A stretch of DNA of 64,000 nucleotides from Campylorhamphus procurvoides (Eukaryota > Chordata > Aves > Passeriformes > Dendrocolaptidae), in NCBI GenBank assembly GCA_013396655.1, contig WBMV01002769.1, forward strand, positions 824,656 to 888,655, written 5' to 3'. The position numbers and the translations under genes were made by a program. The notes under the pieces were generated by a model, which had not been told where the DNA came from, made no database searches, and saw nothing but the letters and a program-made list of their open reading frames with translations. Of the stretch, positions 21,690 to 35,933 are shown in pieces; the first letter of the stretch is position 1; each line of letters opens with the position of its first letter.

Positions 21690-24600
21690 ATATCTAAGGC
21701 ATTACAGAAGTAATCCATAAAAATTTAGATCTATAAATCACTTAGCCTTTTTTTAAAACATAACTTACTTATTATAACTCACACATATGAAATTAAATTA
21801 TTATGCCCCTTTCCAATCCCAGAGCTGCTGCAATGTGCTACAAAAGTGTGGTGATGCTTCTATACAATCCATAGGCATTAGTGGTTTTTCTGTGAACAAA
21901 ATAATGTTTATTTTGACAGAAGCAGCTGGGAAGCTTGTGAATACCCTAATCTTACTGCCTACCCATTCCTCTGCTAAAGATCTTAGCAAGTCTGACAACA
22001 CACACAGCTCCAAACACTGAGGTGTTTTTAAAGATCAGCAAAATCCTTTTTCCTCTATTTGTCCACGTGTTTATCTATTTATCCCCCTCCATGAGAGGAG
22101 GTTTGAGGGATGTGGTCTGTGCACCTGTGGGTTTTGGATGTATGTCAGGCGAGGACTGCAGGGGAGGTGTTAGGGAGGTGGACATCAAACTCTCCTATGA
22201 AGGGCTGACCTTTGCTTCTACCTGCCTCTGCCCTGGGGTCTCTGGGCAGGAGGGAGAGGCCAGGCCAGAGGTCCCCATCCCACACCAACACCTCAACAGG
22301 TACTGAGCTGAGATGTAGAAACACAAAAACAGCAGGTATGGATGGACCCAGCTGTGCTGTGCTGATGGGGAGGGTGTGCACCTTGCTCAAACAGCAGTGG
22401 GTCACAAGGGACTAGAGTGCATCTCCAGCCCCCTCCCAGTGTCTCAGCCCACAAAAGAAAAGGCCACTGTTCCTTTTTAGGCATGATCCAAAAGAGGCAA
22501 AATATCATCAAGGCTAATCAAGGTTGTGTCATGTGTACATCAACTAGGGTGTACCACAGCCTTAATAAAGATCTCCAAATTGTCGCTAACATTCTGCAAC
22601 CATGTTATTCCCCTTTTCTCGTCAGCACCACCCCATTTACTCTCCACCTCTCTCCAAGCTAGCTCTTAATCATGAATAAAACACTACAAGAAGTCTAATT
22701 TTTCTAAAGCATCCAGTGTTTCTTGCCCAAATCAACTGCTTTGGCTTCAGCCACAGCAGCTGTGGTTTGCACTATTCAACTTTTCGGGATGGTTTGGCAT
22801 AGCAAAACCTACTCTGAAAAGGAAAGCAAGAGATATCTTCCTCGTTTGGTAAATACATGCTCATGGTAAAAGGCAAGCTATCCCCCTGCCTCCAAGAAAA
22901 GCCATGTACTCTCAGTAGCTCTTTGATAACTCATACAAATTTTTAGCCAGGGCTAACTGGAACTGAAATATTTTGCCATCTGCATTACACCTCAAGCCGT
23001 ATGTTTTCACAGTGAATGGGTTTAAAATGCCTACTCATAATGCTGAAATTCTGGTATATGACAACTGGGCATGAGAGGAGTAAAGGCCCCCATGCTGCAC
23101 TGCACCAATGGATTCAGTTCCTTTACAATACCCCAAGGAAAGCTGCTAATCCACAGTCATGCACCACAAGCTCCATTTTTCTAGTGACCTCCTTTTTACT
23201 GCCAGCAACAGTGCAAATTATGCAAAGCTCAGGGGAGGGTGCAAAGGCATTTCACATGGCTCATTTTGCTGCCCCATCAAGCACAAGAAGTGTCAGCAAC
23301 AAGAGATTCTGGATCTCCACTCATATATTTTGGTGCAGAACTGCAGCACTTTGGGCAATCCTTTTGACTTTATGTAACTTTAAATTATTGCATAATCATA
23401 TCTAGGGGGTTGAGCTACAGAGGATATTCAAAGGAGCTGAAGGGTCTCAGCCAGTAGGAGAAATCAATAAAAATGCAGGAAAATAGGCAAAACAGAGGCT
23501 CAGTTTTTCCTGGATGCTTACATCACTGAAGTGTTAATTACAATAATTTGATGTTGTCCAGATTGCAAAACTCCATCAAGTTAATGAATTTTAGCATAGT
23601 GACAAGTGATTTTTGTTTCGAAATAGGCTGTAGGATATTCTTCATTCAGTGAAATGATTTTAAACCATTAAAATTTCAATTAAACTTCAGAAAGAATTTT
23701 GCATATGAAGCAAATGAGTATTTTGCAAAAGCTTTACCAAGGTTTCAGCTTTCTATTTAAAAACACATGCAGTTAATTTCTGCTAATGGGGCCTACCATT
23801 CACAATCACATCCAAAACATGCAAACCACATCATTCTTTAGACATCTATATATCATCCATAGCATCAGATTGAGCAGAACACTCTGTTAAGACTCAAGGA
23901 GGTACTCAGATTTGAATTAATCATTTCTGTGTTTTCAGAGAAACAAAATGTGCTGATGAATGAACAACATCACAGCTGCAGAAACAAATGGTATTTTTCC
24001 TCCTGACTACCTCCCTTGGCATCCTCAGAGGTGACTTTCGCACTCTTTTTTCTCTATTACTGAAATACCCTCCAAGTACAGCCATAAGCATATTGATGTT
24101 ATGCTGTTAACAGATGCTTACACTGCAGAACTTCTAATTACAGACTTGGACACTGCCTACATGATACTCTGTCAAATTAATAAATTATAACTCAGTCATT
24201 TATGGCACCACAAAACCCTGGTGTGTTTTTATTATTATTTTTATTCAGAACATAAGAATGTGAATGACTTCCTCATAGACACAAAAAGTAATATTAGTTC
24301 AGAAAATATTAGTCCAGAAAAAGATGATACCTGTGACACCTTCAGGGCTAATACAAAAAAAAATGCAGCTTCTTTTAGGCATGGGTCGCATATTTGCTTT
24401 CATATTTTGTCTGCTTTTAGTAGAGACTACCAATATAAAAGAATAAGAAGCAAATAAAAAAATGACTTGGAGGACAAAAACCCAAGTCCTTACAAACAGT
24501 TTGCTCAAGGCCCATTAGGTGCTGCATGCTTCTTGCAATGGGAGTGAAGAAGAGATGGAACACATCCAGCACTTTGCAGGACTCAACTCTGCTGGACAGT

Positions 24601-25538
24601 TTTTGCCAAACTCACAGTAGCAACTGGAGTAACCTTTGAGAGTGAATGATTTTATACCACTGTAGGTCAAGTTCATCCTTGAGAGAAATAAAATTAATGC
24701 TTCTCAAATTTTAACCTACATAGAATTGCATTTTTTTTGTCCTCTTGTTGTTGTTGTAGTAATGTAAACTTATGCAAATTAGAAAAATCCTCTCCATCCT
24801 GAGTGCAGGAAATATTAGGTTCTTTATTTCATCAGTTGCAATAAAAAAAATTAATAAGTGCTTTCTATTAAATTAAGTTTCAAATTAATTATCCTGACAG
24901 AAATAATTATACCATCACCTCTGCCTTGTATTAGCAAATAAGGGAAGAGAAGAAAAAAAAATCAATGTGATATAATGTGCACAGGACAGAGGATGGATGG
25001 ATAGGTGGGTCAGTCTTAAAATTAATGAGGTAGGAGCTAGCAGTCATTTAACGGAAGACCAAATAATCCTTCCCTGTTTCTTATGTGACCATGATGAACA
25101 TATGAGCCAAAACTCTAGGGACAGTGGAACTCCAGCAGGGAGAAGCAACCCTCAGTACCTTCGTGCTGAAAGGCTTAATGCCTAAGTGAGCAAGACCTGA
25201 CCTCAGGCTAAAGCTTTTAAATTCTCTGATCCTCTCTCAGGTTTTGTGTTTGTCACTTCAAGTAGCAATACTTAGGACATTTGTCATTACCGAGTTAGTT
25301 TTAACTTTTGAGTGTGCAATTCTTTATCCTGAATGCACAGGAAGAACACAGTAAATGCGAAAGTACCAGCATCAAATTCCATGCAATTCTGCTGGCTTAC
25401 TGTTTTGTAAAGAAATGTGTACTTAGGACTACTGTAGATACTCTAAACATTCATATCTGCAACCAAAAGAGAAAAATTAAGATGTAATTTAACACATTAA
25501 CTCTAGCCAGATAACTAAAAATAGAATCACCCTAATAG
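21690..25538. other. Intergenic sequence with a GC-richer patch
   Basis: The 22080-22450 patch is richer in G and C than its surroundings and holds overlapping open frames on both strands (72-94 codons), but it is not CpG-dense and no domain is recognised. A 129-codon plus-strand frame lies at 23016-23405 and a second frame at 23159-23377; neither matches a family I know. Nothing else is supported. Confidence 0.55.
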
Positions 25539-25583
25539 ATCATAGAATATCCTGAGTTGAAAGGATTCATCAAGGTCCAACTC
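25539..25583 (-). mobile_element. CR1 or SINE 3'-tail remnant
   Basis: ATCATAGAATATCCTGAGTT followed by AAGGTCCAACTCC is the inverted terminal block shared by one CR1 subfamily and the CR1-tailed SINE. Only about 45 bp are recognisable, so the parent element cannot be told. Confidence 0.65.
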
Positions 25584-28073
25584 CAAGATAATAAAACATG
25601 CCTGCCAATCGTGTCTGCTTATCTAACATGATATGTTTAATATGGTTTATTGCTGTAGCAGTCAGAGCACTTCTTTAGAGCCTTGAAGAGCTGCAATCCC
25701 TCAGCTGCAACAGCTGCTGTGTCATTCAGCCCTGGGAGTTGCAGAATTGCACTCCCAGACCTCAGCTTTCAGTTAAGCCACTGATGTACTTTGCCCAGAC
25801 ATGCTTCTGGAGCCTCAGTGTGATGAAGGTAATACAGAAAAGGTGAATTACTAATTGTCTTGTGCTTTCCCTAAGAAAATAGTACCATTTTTCTAGTATT
25901 CTCCTTAATCATCTATGAATGGTAAATGTAAGATGCAAATACCATGTTTGCTAATTCCAGCAGGACAAAATCAGATTTCACTATATAAATTTTAGTGGTA
26001 ACATTGTCTATACACTGTAGAATGCTATTTAAATTAAAAATAAATAAAAGAAAAAACCAACAACAACCAGTTCAAAAAGGTCTATGGTACGTGTATTTTG
26101 CTTCATCAACTCTGACCTTTAAAAATATTCAAGCTGCTGTTTGATTTAACATTTTAGCAGCAAACACATTTTAATGCACAGAGGACCATTCTCAAAGTTC
26201 ACAAAGCTGTTTGCATAGATGAGAAAAGGACTAAAAGATCATAGCAGGGGAAAAAAAATAACTGTAGGTTCCTTCCAAGTGTAGAGTAATCTGAAATCAG
26301 CAAGTTTCCTCAAACACGGTCTGACACCACACACTTCTGACCACTCCCAGCCACACACTGAGCAACATTTCATAAGCAGCTTGGTTCAGAGTGGGTGTAA
26401 ATCGCCAGGAAACCTTCCACTATTTCAATGGACTATTTCATTGGATTAAATGCTTCTCGCTTCTGTTGGGCATTTTCTTGCAATTATGCCACACAGAATC
26501 AGAAATTATGTAGAAAGGATGGACCCCTGACAAGGAGAGTATTCAAGGACACCAGAAAACCGGTGAGGTTACACCATCACCATCCCCTGGCCCCTGCCCT
26601 GATCAGGTCACTTGTTTACTGGCATACTGACATAGCAAGACTCCAAAGACAGATCACTCTCACATCAGCAGAATCGTCTGCTATTCTCAGAGGTATTTTG
26701 GCTTCCTTTCCTGTTGCTTAGCAAGCATCTCCCATGCACTGATGCACAGCTTGATTCAGTCACCTATAAGTCTACACCTGGTGCCATCTGAGATGCCTCA
26801 CAAAATCCTGCATAAAGCATCAGGGAGTATGCCAACACAAGATGTATCAGTGCCTTGGGTGGCTGTCTCTGTACCTTTGGTGCCACCAATGCTGGGATGA
26901 GTCCAGATAGGTCAAGGTCTCAGGCAGGCTTAGAAGAGCAATTCCCTTTCAAACCTTTGGTCTGCCAAAGTAGTATGTAAACCTTGACCTCTTCAGCTGG
27001 AAGAGAAGCTCTACAAACAGAATAGTCTCTACAAAGAAAAAAAATATTAGTTTTTGGGCTTTGCTGTTTTTTCCTTTGCCTAAAATAATGCACATAGATT
27101 ACTGAATGGTCATGAGACCCTTCCTATTTATCTCAGCTTTTGAGATAAAAGTTTAGGTGTCTTTTTTCTTTTTCCTAGGTTCAATGGCATAATACTGCTT
27201 TAATTTCTCCAGCTGGGCAATTGCTCTTTTTATGGATGTTGTTTATCTTCTTCTGCTATTACATTATTTAAACATTCTGTCCCAGACAGTGGCACTCAGG
27301 CTAAATATTTCAAAAATCTGTAAAACAAATCCTCTTCAAAATATTAGTTGTTGGAGGGAAAATTTATCATGACTGAACTGGATTTTGCTTTTATAGCAAT
27401 GAACCTTACTGATACTCTGTTTATGCTTGTAGATGTTTGAAGTTAAAGTGAGCTTCAGGAAAAAAACACATGAAATATTGGCAAGTATACTGCAAATTAT
27501 GCATTGAATTATTCATCACATTATTCATCTCAACATACTTCTGAAAATGTACTTTGGAAAATTCAGGACCAACAGCATAGAATATGAAGAAAATGACACC
27601 AAGAATCCAATTCATCCTTGGACTGATACTCCTTTATCCTTCTCTCTAAGAGGCTGGAGAGTTCAAGACCAGGTTTCACTGAAGAGTCCAAAAAGGCTTT
27701 CCTTGACTTCAACAAACAAAGTTCTGCTTTCACCAAGGATGAATTTGAGTTACTACTCTCTCTCAAGACCTTTCACAGGTGGAAAAAAAATAAAAGAATA
27801 TCTTTTATTTTCATTGCTGCATTTATTCTTGCAAAAGGGCAGCAAGAGTAAGCATGCAATTGCTTTCCTAACAGGTCAAAGGTAAAACAGGAAAAACAGA
27901 CCTCTAGAAAATTCGTTTGAACGCCTATAATGCTTCTTGCTCCCAGAAAAAATTGTCTCCATGCTATGCTGTGTGGAGGCTACCTGCCAGCATCTCTCCC
28001 ACACACAGTGATACTGACAGAGAGATGGCTCCGGGAGATCCGAAAATACAGGATTTGGGGGGGAAAACAAAGA
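25584..28073. other. Intergenic sequence, no supported gene
   Basis: No exon or clear repeat. The 97-codon (26428-26721) and 112-codon (27547-27885) plus-strand frames show no family signature. Confidence 0.6.
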
Positions 28074-28172
28074 GTTTCTTCACCCAAGAGGTGGTTATAC
28101 TGCAGGACTTCATCACAGGATGTTGCAACTCTTAAAGATTTGGGTTTGAAAGGGGTCTGGACAAATTCATTC
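28074..28172 (+). mobile_element. Old CR1-like LINE fragment
   Basis: GAGTTTCTTCACCCAAGAGG, CACAGGATGTTGCAACTCTTA and AAGGGGTCTGGACAAATTCAT occur in the order seen in older CR1 3' regions. Both ends have decayed, so the boundaries are approximate and the subfamily cannot be given. Confidence 0.7.
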
Positions 28173-31033
28173 TGAAACATATTAAACCTGAATATTATTA
28201 AAGATAGATTTAGGTTCAAACAGAAATAAACACCTCTATAAGTCCCTGAACTTTACTGCATGCTGGTAAAGCACTCCAGGATATTAACAAGTTTACCCTG
28301 CCCTTCCGCTCTTCCCCGGCTTTCTGAGGTTACCTGGTCTTCTAAATGGACTTTAAACCTCATCAAGGGCAGCCCTCCTCACAGTCCCATGCTCTTCCTC
28401 TCCTCACTGCTCCTGCAGCCAACCTGTAATGTGCTGGAAAGGCTGCTCTCATACAACCAGAGCATGATGGCAATAAAACAAGTCACTAAAGGAACCATAA
28501 AATCACATTTTACTTGTTCCATCATAACTTCTTCAAGAACATCAGTCCTAGAGCAGATCAAACTTCACTGACAAAAAGTTTTGCTTCCCAGAAAAAAACC
28601 AGACTACAACACTCACAACACAATTTTCCAAGTCCTGCCAAGAGCCCAGAAATAAATAACATCCCAAGTAATTTGTAGCACAGGCACCTTCCCACAGTAA
28701 TTTGTCTGAAGAACAGGCTCAAAATACCCACAAAGTTGTTCAGTGATTTGGCAGTGAGTTACAAATATTTATCGATTTAGCTTTCCAACAGATTCAAGTG
28801 TTCAGCCTGTTATCTAGAATGAAGGTACATATTTTTCTCTTGAGTCCTGCCAGGAAAGCAAAGGATTTCTGCCAAATTAGTTTACCACTATTCTCTTTCT
28901 CCCATGGCTGTCAATACCACCGAGACCCATATGTCAGCCTTCTGCACAAGGACTGATTTTACCCTCTGGCCTGCTACAAATATGGTGAGGTTGGCAAGTG
29001 CCTGCCTAATGGACCTGCTTTTTCCTCAGAGTAATGCCAAGAAAGGAGCATCCTCTTCATCATAGCCAAACTAAGTACTTATAACTGATATTCTTCCTGT
29101 AAACTGCATACATTACATATATTTTATGTGACAAAAGAACCATTACAGGGTGAGGAACAGTCCAGCAATGCCACTAGATGATTTCTCATACAATTCATTT
29201 TATTAACTCCAGCTTAGTTTCCTGCTGGACGTCCCAGTAACAGACCACAACAGCTAGTTTCATAAATACCTACTGCACTTCATAAAAACCAGACTCAAAG
29301 AAAAGATCTTACTGATGGTAAATTTTTCACTTTTTAAAAACAGGTCCAAGACAAACATTCAGAAAACTTCTTTTGAAAAGATTGCATATTCGCTGATTTG
29401 GTTTCACAAGCTCACTGTTCATTTAACCCTGGCAGACACTGTCTGCACAGTGCATGCTTATAAAGCTATTATCTAAATCTGATGTCTTACAATCCCTGAG
29501 GTTTTGTCCATGTATATTTAACATAATGCTTATCAGCTGTAAGTGCCATTGGGATCAGGTTTTTAAATTATTCCTAACCACCTGTAACTAAATTAGACAA
29601 AAAAATTGCTATCTTTTTTGAGTTCAATTCATCATATACCTAATTTTGGTACTGTTATCCACAAAAAGGCCTTGAAGATGCTTTGTTTATTAAGCAAAAG
29701 AATAGTGATCCTGTTGTTTCTGTACCTATGTCACCTTACAAAGGACAACCAACCAGCAATGCACTATTGAACAAAGTCTTTTTAAATCTCAATTTCCCTG
29801 TTGTGGAGGTTTTTTTTCAAATTTCAATTTTCCTAATATGCCTACTTTTCATCTTTGAGATAATTGGCAGTTGCTGAATCACAAACACACCTTTCATCCC
29901 TTAAAAAGCCCAAAAGTCTCGTTATGCTACCTTTGTCCTGCATACATGGAGAGCAGTCTGGTAGGCATTTGTTAAAGCTCTCCTTTGAAATACTATTATT
30001 CAGATGTCATGGAAATTTCTTCTAACCTGAGCTTATGAAAGAGACGATACGCTTTTCACTGTCTAATTTCCACACAATTTAGAGACCATGCAAAGCAAGG
30101 AAATGAGGTTTGATACCTCTGTACATTTGAAAAAACATGGATTTGGACTGTCATCCCACTTGTGGCACAAGGTCCTTCTGCTACTGCTCCTGCTCCTCAC
30201 AGTGCTCTGGGAAGCCTAGAGCTCAGCCTTCAGGCAGAGAGAAGCACACACTCTAAGGGAACCTGGGTTTATGCCCTCTGAGACACTGCCCCATAGCAAC
30301 AGGCAGGTACAGGTAGCACTCAGCTGTAACACTTGTGCTGCCGCCTGGCACCGGGAATCTGCTCTGCTTCTGCTGGGAGAAAACACTCATCCATTGCCCT
30401 CCAGCACTCCTTTGCCGCAGCCTCCCTCTAAACAAACAGGTTACAAGCACAGCTTCCAGCACTCACTGGGTTAGGTGTTGAAGCAAAAAATGACATAAAT
30501 AGCTGCTGTAGCATGAAATGGTACATTACAGACTCATGCATATTATGCACCTAACACCAGCGCTGTGCACACACAACTGTGTCAGGAGTGTTGGGTGAAT
30601 CTCCTGGAGAGATACCACATCCCCCCGTTCCACTTGGAAGGACTGTTGCACGAGGAGGTGGGGATGCATTCTGAAATGCTTTTTGGCACCTTCAGTCATC
30701 AAACCCATATCCACATGTTCCCAGCAGGCTCACCCTTGGCCATGGCTCAAGGTCTAAAGCCCCGCCACGCCACCAGCCACTTCCTCCTCTTGCACAGGAA
30801 GAGCTCATACTGTAAACAGAGCATCTCTGCCACAACAACATAAAATGGTTACAGCTTCCTAGAGTATCTCATCTCTCCCATTTGGGGTCCTTCTGTATTC
30901 CTGGATTTTTGCTATGCCTTCATTGTTACAGCCTTTATATTAATGTCTCATTGAATTGGTTCGATACCAATATCAATCACTTTGTTTATTTCAGTCTCCG
31001 TGGTCTTTTGTGCAGCACTAAATTGCATCTGAA

Positions 31034-31058
31034 TATATATACATATATATATATATAC
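31034..31058. repeat. (AT)n microsatellite
   Basis: Alternating AT/TA dinucleotides with one AC interruption. Confidence 0.85.
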
Positions 31059-32377
31059 GTATTACTTTTTCACACATGATCCTTTCATACATAGCAGTGA
31101 TAGCTAGAAAATGAAGGAATTCTCTCAGGTATTTGGAGCAGATAAACTATAGTAAGGGAACATTAGAGACCTATTTTGGGGAACTGCATTTTGAAGATGT
31201 GTTTGAAGACAGAAACTAAAATTAGCAAAAGAGTGATAACCCTGGTATTAGTGTTAAATAAACTATAAATCAATTGGCAAAGTACTGCACAGAACAGAGA
31301 AATTTATTTTTTTTTTTTTGCAAAATAATGAGAACAGATAACAGATTTTAGCTTGAAGTCCATGGTGGTCTTCACATGCCAGCTTACTTCATTCTGAAAT
31401 TTAGGTCATAAATAATCTTTCAAAATTTATATGGTGACTATATGTTTAAATTTTCTATTAAATAGTTCTTTGGCATTTTTTTCTCTCCTTTTTTCTACCT
31501 TTTGACAGGAAACAAAAAACCTCTCAAACTGACTTTTTTACATAAACCTATTCTTCCAAATTTTCAGATGATTCATTAATCACTGTTCCTGTACCTTCAG
31601 CAGAATCAAATTAAGAAAAAAAAATTACTTTTTATTCTTATTCTTTTATTAGACCAAACAGAATACTTGAGACCTGATCAGGTAAAACATGTTTGCCAAC
31701 ATGTATTTTCTTTCTGTATTTGAAAATGAGTAACAAAGTGGTAGTGTTTCATTTTCATTTAGCATTCCCAGAGCATCCTTGAGACATAAATGCTTTAAGC
31801 TGGCTATTGGTTACTAATTTTACTTTACTAATTCCATAGGGGAAAAATAAATATATAAACATAAATTTTGATACAGGACAATTATAGTCTCTTACATTAG
31901 AATGGATTGCTGTTCTTACAAACAATTAATCTCCATTTTTCTTACTTCATTCAGCTTTCAAAGAACAAAATTTAAGCTTTAGAGTGCTCATTTGTAATAA
32001 CAAGTGATAAAACAAAAAAAAAGGGATAAATATGGTTTCAAAAGCTCTTGAAACTCAACAAATAACTTTAAACAGATATTCTTTAACACTGAACTCCCCA
32101 CTATACAGAGCACAAGAAAAAGTAATTCTGTGAAGATATACAGGGAACTTTTGAATTTCAATTTTTTTATAATAAGCATCTAGTTTTTATAGCATATGCC
32201 TAAACTGAAGAACCAAAACTTTTCTTTCCAGAACAGAAAACCAGGGAGGAATATTGGGGACTAAATAAAAAATTACATTGCTCAGATACCATGGAAAGTC
32301 ATTCATTTTTCCTTTGTCATTAGCGATTTTCTGTACCGTTGAAGAGACATTCAGAGAGAATATGGTTTCAGCCTTGA

Positions 32378-32440
32378 AAAACAAACAAACTACACACACA
32401 AAAACAAACAAAACCCCAAAACAAAATAAAACCAAAAAAT
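32378..32440. repeat. A-rich (CAAA)n-like low-complexity tract
   Basis: Imperfect CAAA/CAAAA units with short (AC)n interruptions; only A and C apart from a few T and G. Confidence 0.75.
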
Positions 32441-33077
32441 ACCCCAACTCACACCATTCCCCAGTAACAAGCAGATTATCCAGCTCATTGTACAGATGCA
32501 AATGAAGCCACCACTAAAGATCTGTGCAGAGGATTCAATCCTCCTTTTGACCTTAGTTCTTACGCCAATTACCTGCTTTGTTTTAAATAGTTGTTCCTCA
32601 GCCAGTGGAAAACACCTGCTGTTTCCATAGATGTTAATCTCTCTGCACGGAACAGGAGCTCTGCCCCAACAGCTCTTTCAGAGAACATAAGGATTTAGGA
32701 TGCTGCAGACTCCCATTTTCTTGGGCAGCCAGAGCTTATCCCCTTTCCAAATCACCTATCATATCATATCATGCAGGTATACCCCCAGAAGGATGGAATA
32801 AACCAGATATGGCAAAGCCTGCAGAACCCTGGCAAAATCCTTATTCCCCTATTCGTATAATTCAGGTCACAAAATATCACAGGAATTCTGAAATCAAAAA
32901 TGTCAAAGGCTCCAGGGAGACTTTACTGACATTTTGTGAGCATTTGTGGACATTTTACAGAGATTTTAAAAGGGTATTCCAACAGAATGGTATCTGTGTA
33001 CTATACAAAGGATGGGGAGGGGGTGGTGGTCAAGGAGGATGTATTGGCTAGTGTGGCACCGGAGCATGATGTTCACC

Positions 33078-33221
33078 AGAGAAGCTGTGGCTGCCCCGTA
33101 CCTTGAAGTGTTCACAGAGCTTTGGGTAACCTGGTCTAGTGGAAGATGTCCCTGCCACTTGTGGCAGGGGGGTTGAACTAGATGATCTTTAGAGATCCAA
33201 CCCAAACCATTCTATGATTCC
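33078..33221 (+). mobile_element. CR1 LINE 3'-end fragment
   Basis: Has the CR1 terminal blocks: GAAGCTGTGGCTGCCCC, GGTAACCTGGTCTAGTGGAA, GTCCCTGCC, TTGAACTAGATGATCTTTA and the tail CCAAACCATTCTATGATTCC. The part joining the first two blocks is shortened, so this copy carries an internal deletion as well as 5' truncation. Confidence 0.92.
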
Positions 33222-35002
33222 CTCTGTTGGCTTTGCTCAGCTCATGAAGGTTCAGAGCAAACCTCAGGAGCTGAGCATCCAAGTCCATCTGTTAGGACTC
33301 AAATCACATTCAGTCAAATACCACAAAATAAAGCAGAAGCTGCTTTTTTTGTAATTTAAAAGGTGACACACCTTGAAGGTTGCAAGAAAGCACATTAAGG
33401 ATTTGTTTCACATCATGTAATCTTGTAACCACAGTCACAGAGCTGATGCCTCATCCCACAAAGACCCAGACAGCTACTCACAGGGAAAAGCATGCAGTAA
33501 CCAAAAATTATCAAAACAGGTCTTTCCCCCCCCTAACATTGAGATCTGTCCCTCCCACTAAACTAATTTGACAAATTAACATTTGTCACTGTCCATGACT
33601 ACTGTTAATTCATCCTATGCTGTATTCTACACACCTAAGGAAAGAGGCTGATTAGTAAATGACTGTCTTGAATGTAATCACTATTTTTTTTATGCCTGAT
33701 TCCCAAAACAAGATAACAACCCACTACACATGCTCAAGTTCTAATTGTGGATAGTAATGCTCAACTTTTAAACCACCAAGGCTCTGCAGCTAATACAGCA
33801 GGTATGGAGAAAATGCTATAATATAAGTAATTTGCAAAAGAAGATTACATTTCACATCTGAATTCGGGACATATAAAACTAGGTCACTGTGTGTGGGATT
33901 GACATCATAGATATTGCTTAAGTCAATAAAAGTTTCCTAATCCTCTTCATTTAATGTTGTTTCCCAAGTGTCAAATCCTACTCCCCATCCTATGGGCTCC
34001 ACTTTTTCTCCTAATAACAAAGCTATTTTCCTCCAGTCAAGACACATGAAGTGATAGATTGTGACTTTAGTAATTACAGCAGCTCATCTAGTTCAAACCA
34101 ATGGCCTCAGTTAATCACATAACTGCTGACAAAAATAACAAGGGGGAACAAAACCCAGCTCTAAACAGAAAATTATGTCTAATAAATTAAGGAACAAATA
34201 ACCCTGATGGAATCACAACCTCCTCGTAGGCATTTTATAAGGAAACCTCATCTCAGTAAATTCAATAAATTCTGTAGTTATCCACTCAATACTGCTTTTC
34301 TTTTATTCCAAGTGGATGAAATTTTACAATGAATTTCAGAAAGAAACAATAAGCTGCTACATTAAAATCAAGATAATATTATATCAGCTCTTCTATGTGC
34401 ATAAGAGCCATCTCCAATTCAGGCATTAAGTGGATTAATTTATATTGCCATATAAGAAGAAATCAAATTTGCCTGGATGGATTTAATTTCCATTCCACTT
34501 ATGGAGACCTCCTATTAAGTCCAAAAAGCATCTAAGCTATTTATGAACGTAAGTCTAAATGGAAAAATCTGCAAGCGCCAGAAAAACAGTTTGACTACTC
34601 ATTCAGGTTGTGAATACTCACATTCAAATACCTTGTCTATCTGATTTGAACTATCAGTTTTAAACCAGCTCTGTCTCTCCAGACAGGTGCTGTGACCACC
34701 AGCCTAGAATTCTTGGGAAGAGTCTCCATTTGCTTGGCTGAGGCAGATCCATTTGGTGTAGCTGAGTCACTGAATCAGACACAACCTCCATCTTCGGTGT
34801 CTATAACAAGTGCTCAGACTACTTCGTCCCATTCTGTGCCCCAATATTTAATTTTCTATGTAAGGTAGAGCATAATGCATAAAGAGACAATTGGTTTCCA
34901 GCATTAGTTCCACTGTCCACTTGGAGCTGGATTCAAACTACAACCATTCAAAGATACTGATTTCAGACTGGGGACCTTCCAGGCTCCAGCTCTTGGAGAC
35001 CC
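33222..35002. other. Intergenic sequence, no supported gene
   Basis: No exon, repeat or RNA gene is recognised here. Confidence 0.6.
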
Positions 35003-35933
35003 TGTAGTGAGTTGACTCTGCCTGGATGCAGGAACCTATTCAATTTGTTTTCTCACTCCCCTCTGGAACTGGACAGAGGAGAGAAAATATAACGAAGATT
35101 CATGAATTAAGATAAGGACCATGAGAGATCACTCACTGATCATGATCATGGGCAAAACAGACTCCAAGAGGGGATATTCATTAAATTTATTACTTACAGA
35201 ATCAGAGCAAAAAAATGAGAAGTGAAATAAACCTCGAAAAAAACTTCCCCCCATCTTTTCAGGTTCTACCTCCTCCCCTGCCAGCAATGCAAGGAGATGG
35301 GAATGGGGCTTATGGTCAGGGCATCATAGGTTGTTTCTTCCACTGCTCAGAAAGAGGAGTCCTTTCCCAGCACCCTGTGGGGTCCTTCCCACAGGAGACA
35401 GTCCTTCACAAACCTCTCTAGTGAGTCCAGTCCACTGGCAATAGTTTTTCACAAACAGCTGCCTTGTGGGTCACTCCCATGTGGGTGCAGTCTTTCAGGC
35501 ACAGCCTGCTCCTGTGGGTTCCCCACAGGGTCACAGGTGCTACCAGGAAAACCTGTTCCAGTGTGGGCTCCTCTCCCCACCAGTCAGCAGGTCCCTGCCA
35601 GGACCCTGCTCCATCATGGGCCTCCCACAGGGTCACAGCCTCCTTCAGACATCCACCTGTTCTGGTGTGGGTCTCCTCTAAGGGCTGCAGGTGGGCCTCT
35701 GCACCCCCATGGACCTCCCCAGGCTGCAGGGGCACAGCTGCTCCACCATGGGATGCACCACAGAATGCAGGGGAACCTCAGCTTCGGAGCCTGGAGCACC
35801 TCCTAGCCCACCTTCTGCACTGACCTTGGTGTCGACTTTGTTGTTCATGTGTTCTCACTCCACTCTTCTTTCACTGAGATTTTCAACTGCACAACAACTT
35901 TTTTCTCCTTCTTAAATATGTTATCACAGAGGC
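35003..35933 (-). mobile_element. 5'-truncated ERVL-type LTR with internal repeats
   Basis: The left edge TGTAGTGAGTTGACTCTG is the inverted 3' terminus of a long avian LTR family. Further right come the family's aagatataac-type block, a polyadenylation-like AATAAATTTAA context near 35190, and a GC-rich region built of diverged repeats around CACAGGGTCACAG (35526, 35628) and GCTCCATCATGGG. The right end breaks off at a TTCTTAAATATGTTATCACAG block (about 35910-35930), so roughly the first 200 bp of the LTR are missing. Overall length is 931 bp. The sense-strand repeats leave a 105-codon open frame (35418-35735), which is a property of the LTR rather than a host gene. Confidence 0.8.

Larger units (their letters stand above)
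28173..33077. other. Intergenic sequence, no supported gene
   Basis: Contains the low-complexity tracts listed separately at 31034 and 32378. Open frames at 28260-28571 (103 codons) and 30565-30843 (92 codons) have no recognisable domain and no splice or start context that would support them. Confidence 0.6.

Noticed and set aside
23016..23405. 129-codon plus-strand frame
   Set aside because: No recognisable domain and overlapping open frames in other registers; expected by chance in 64 kb.
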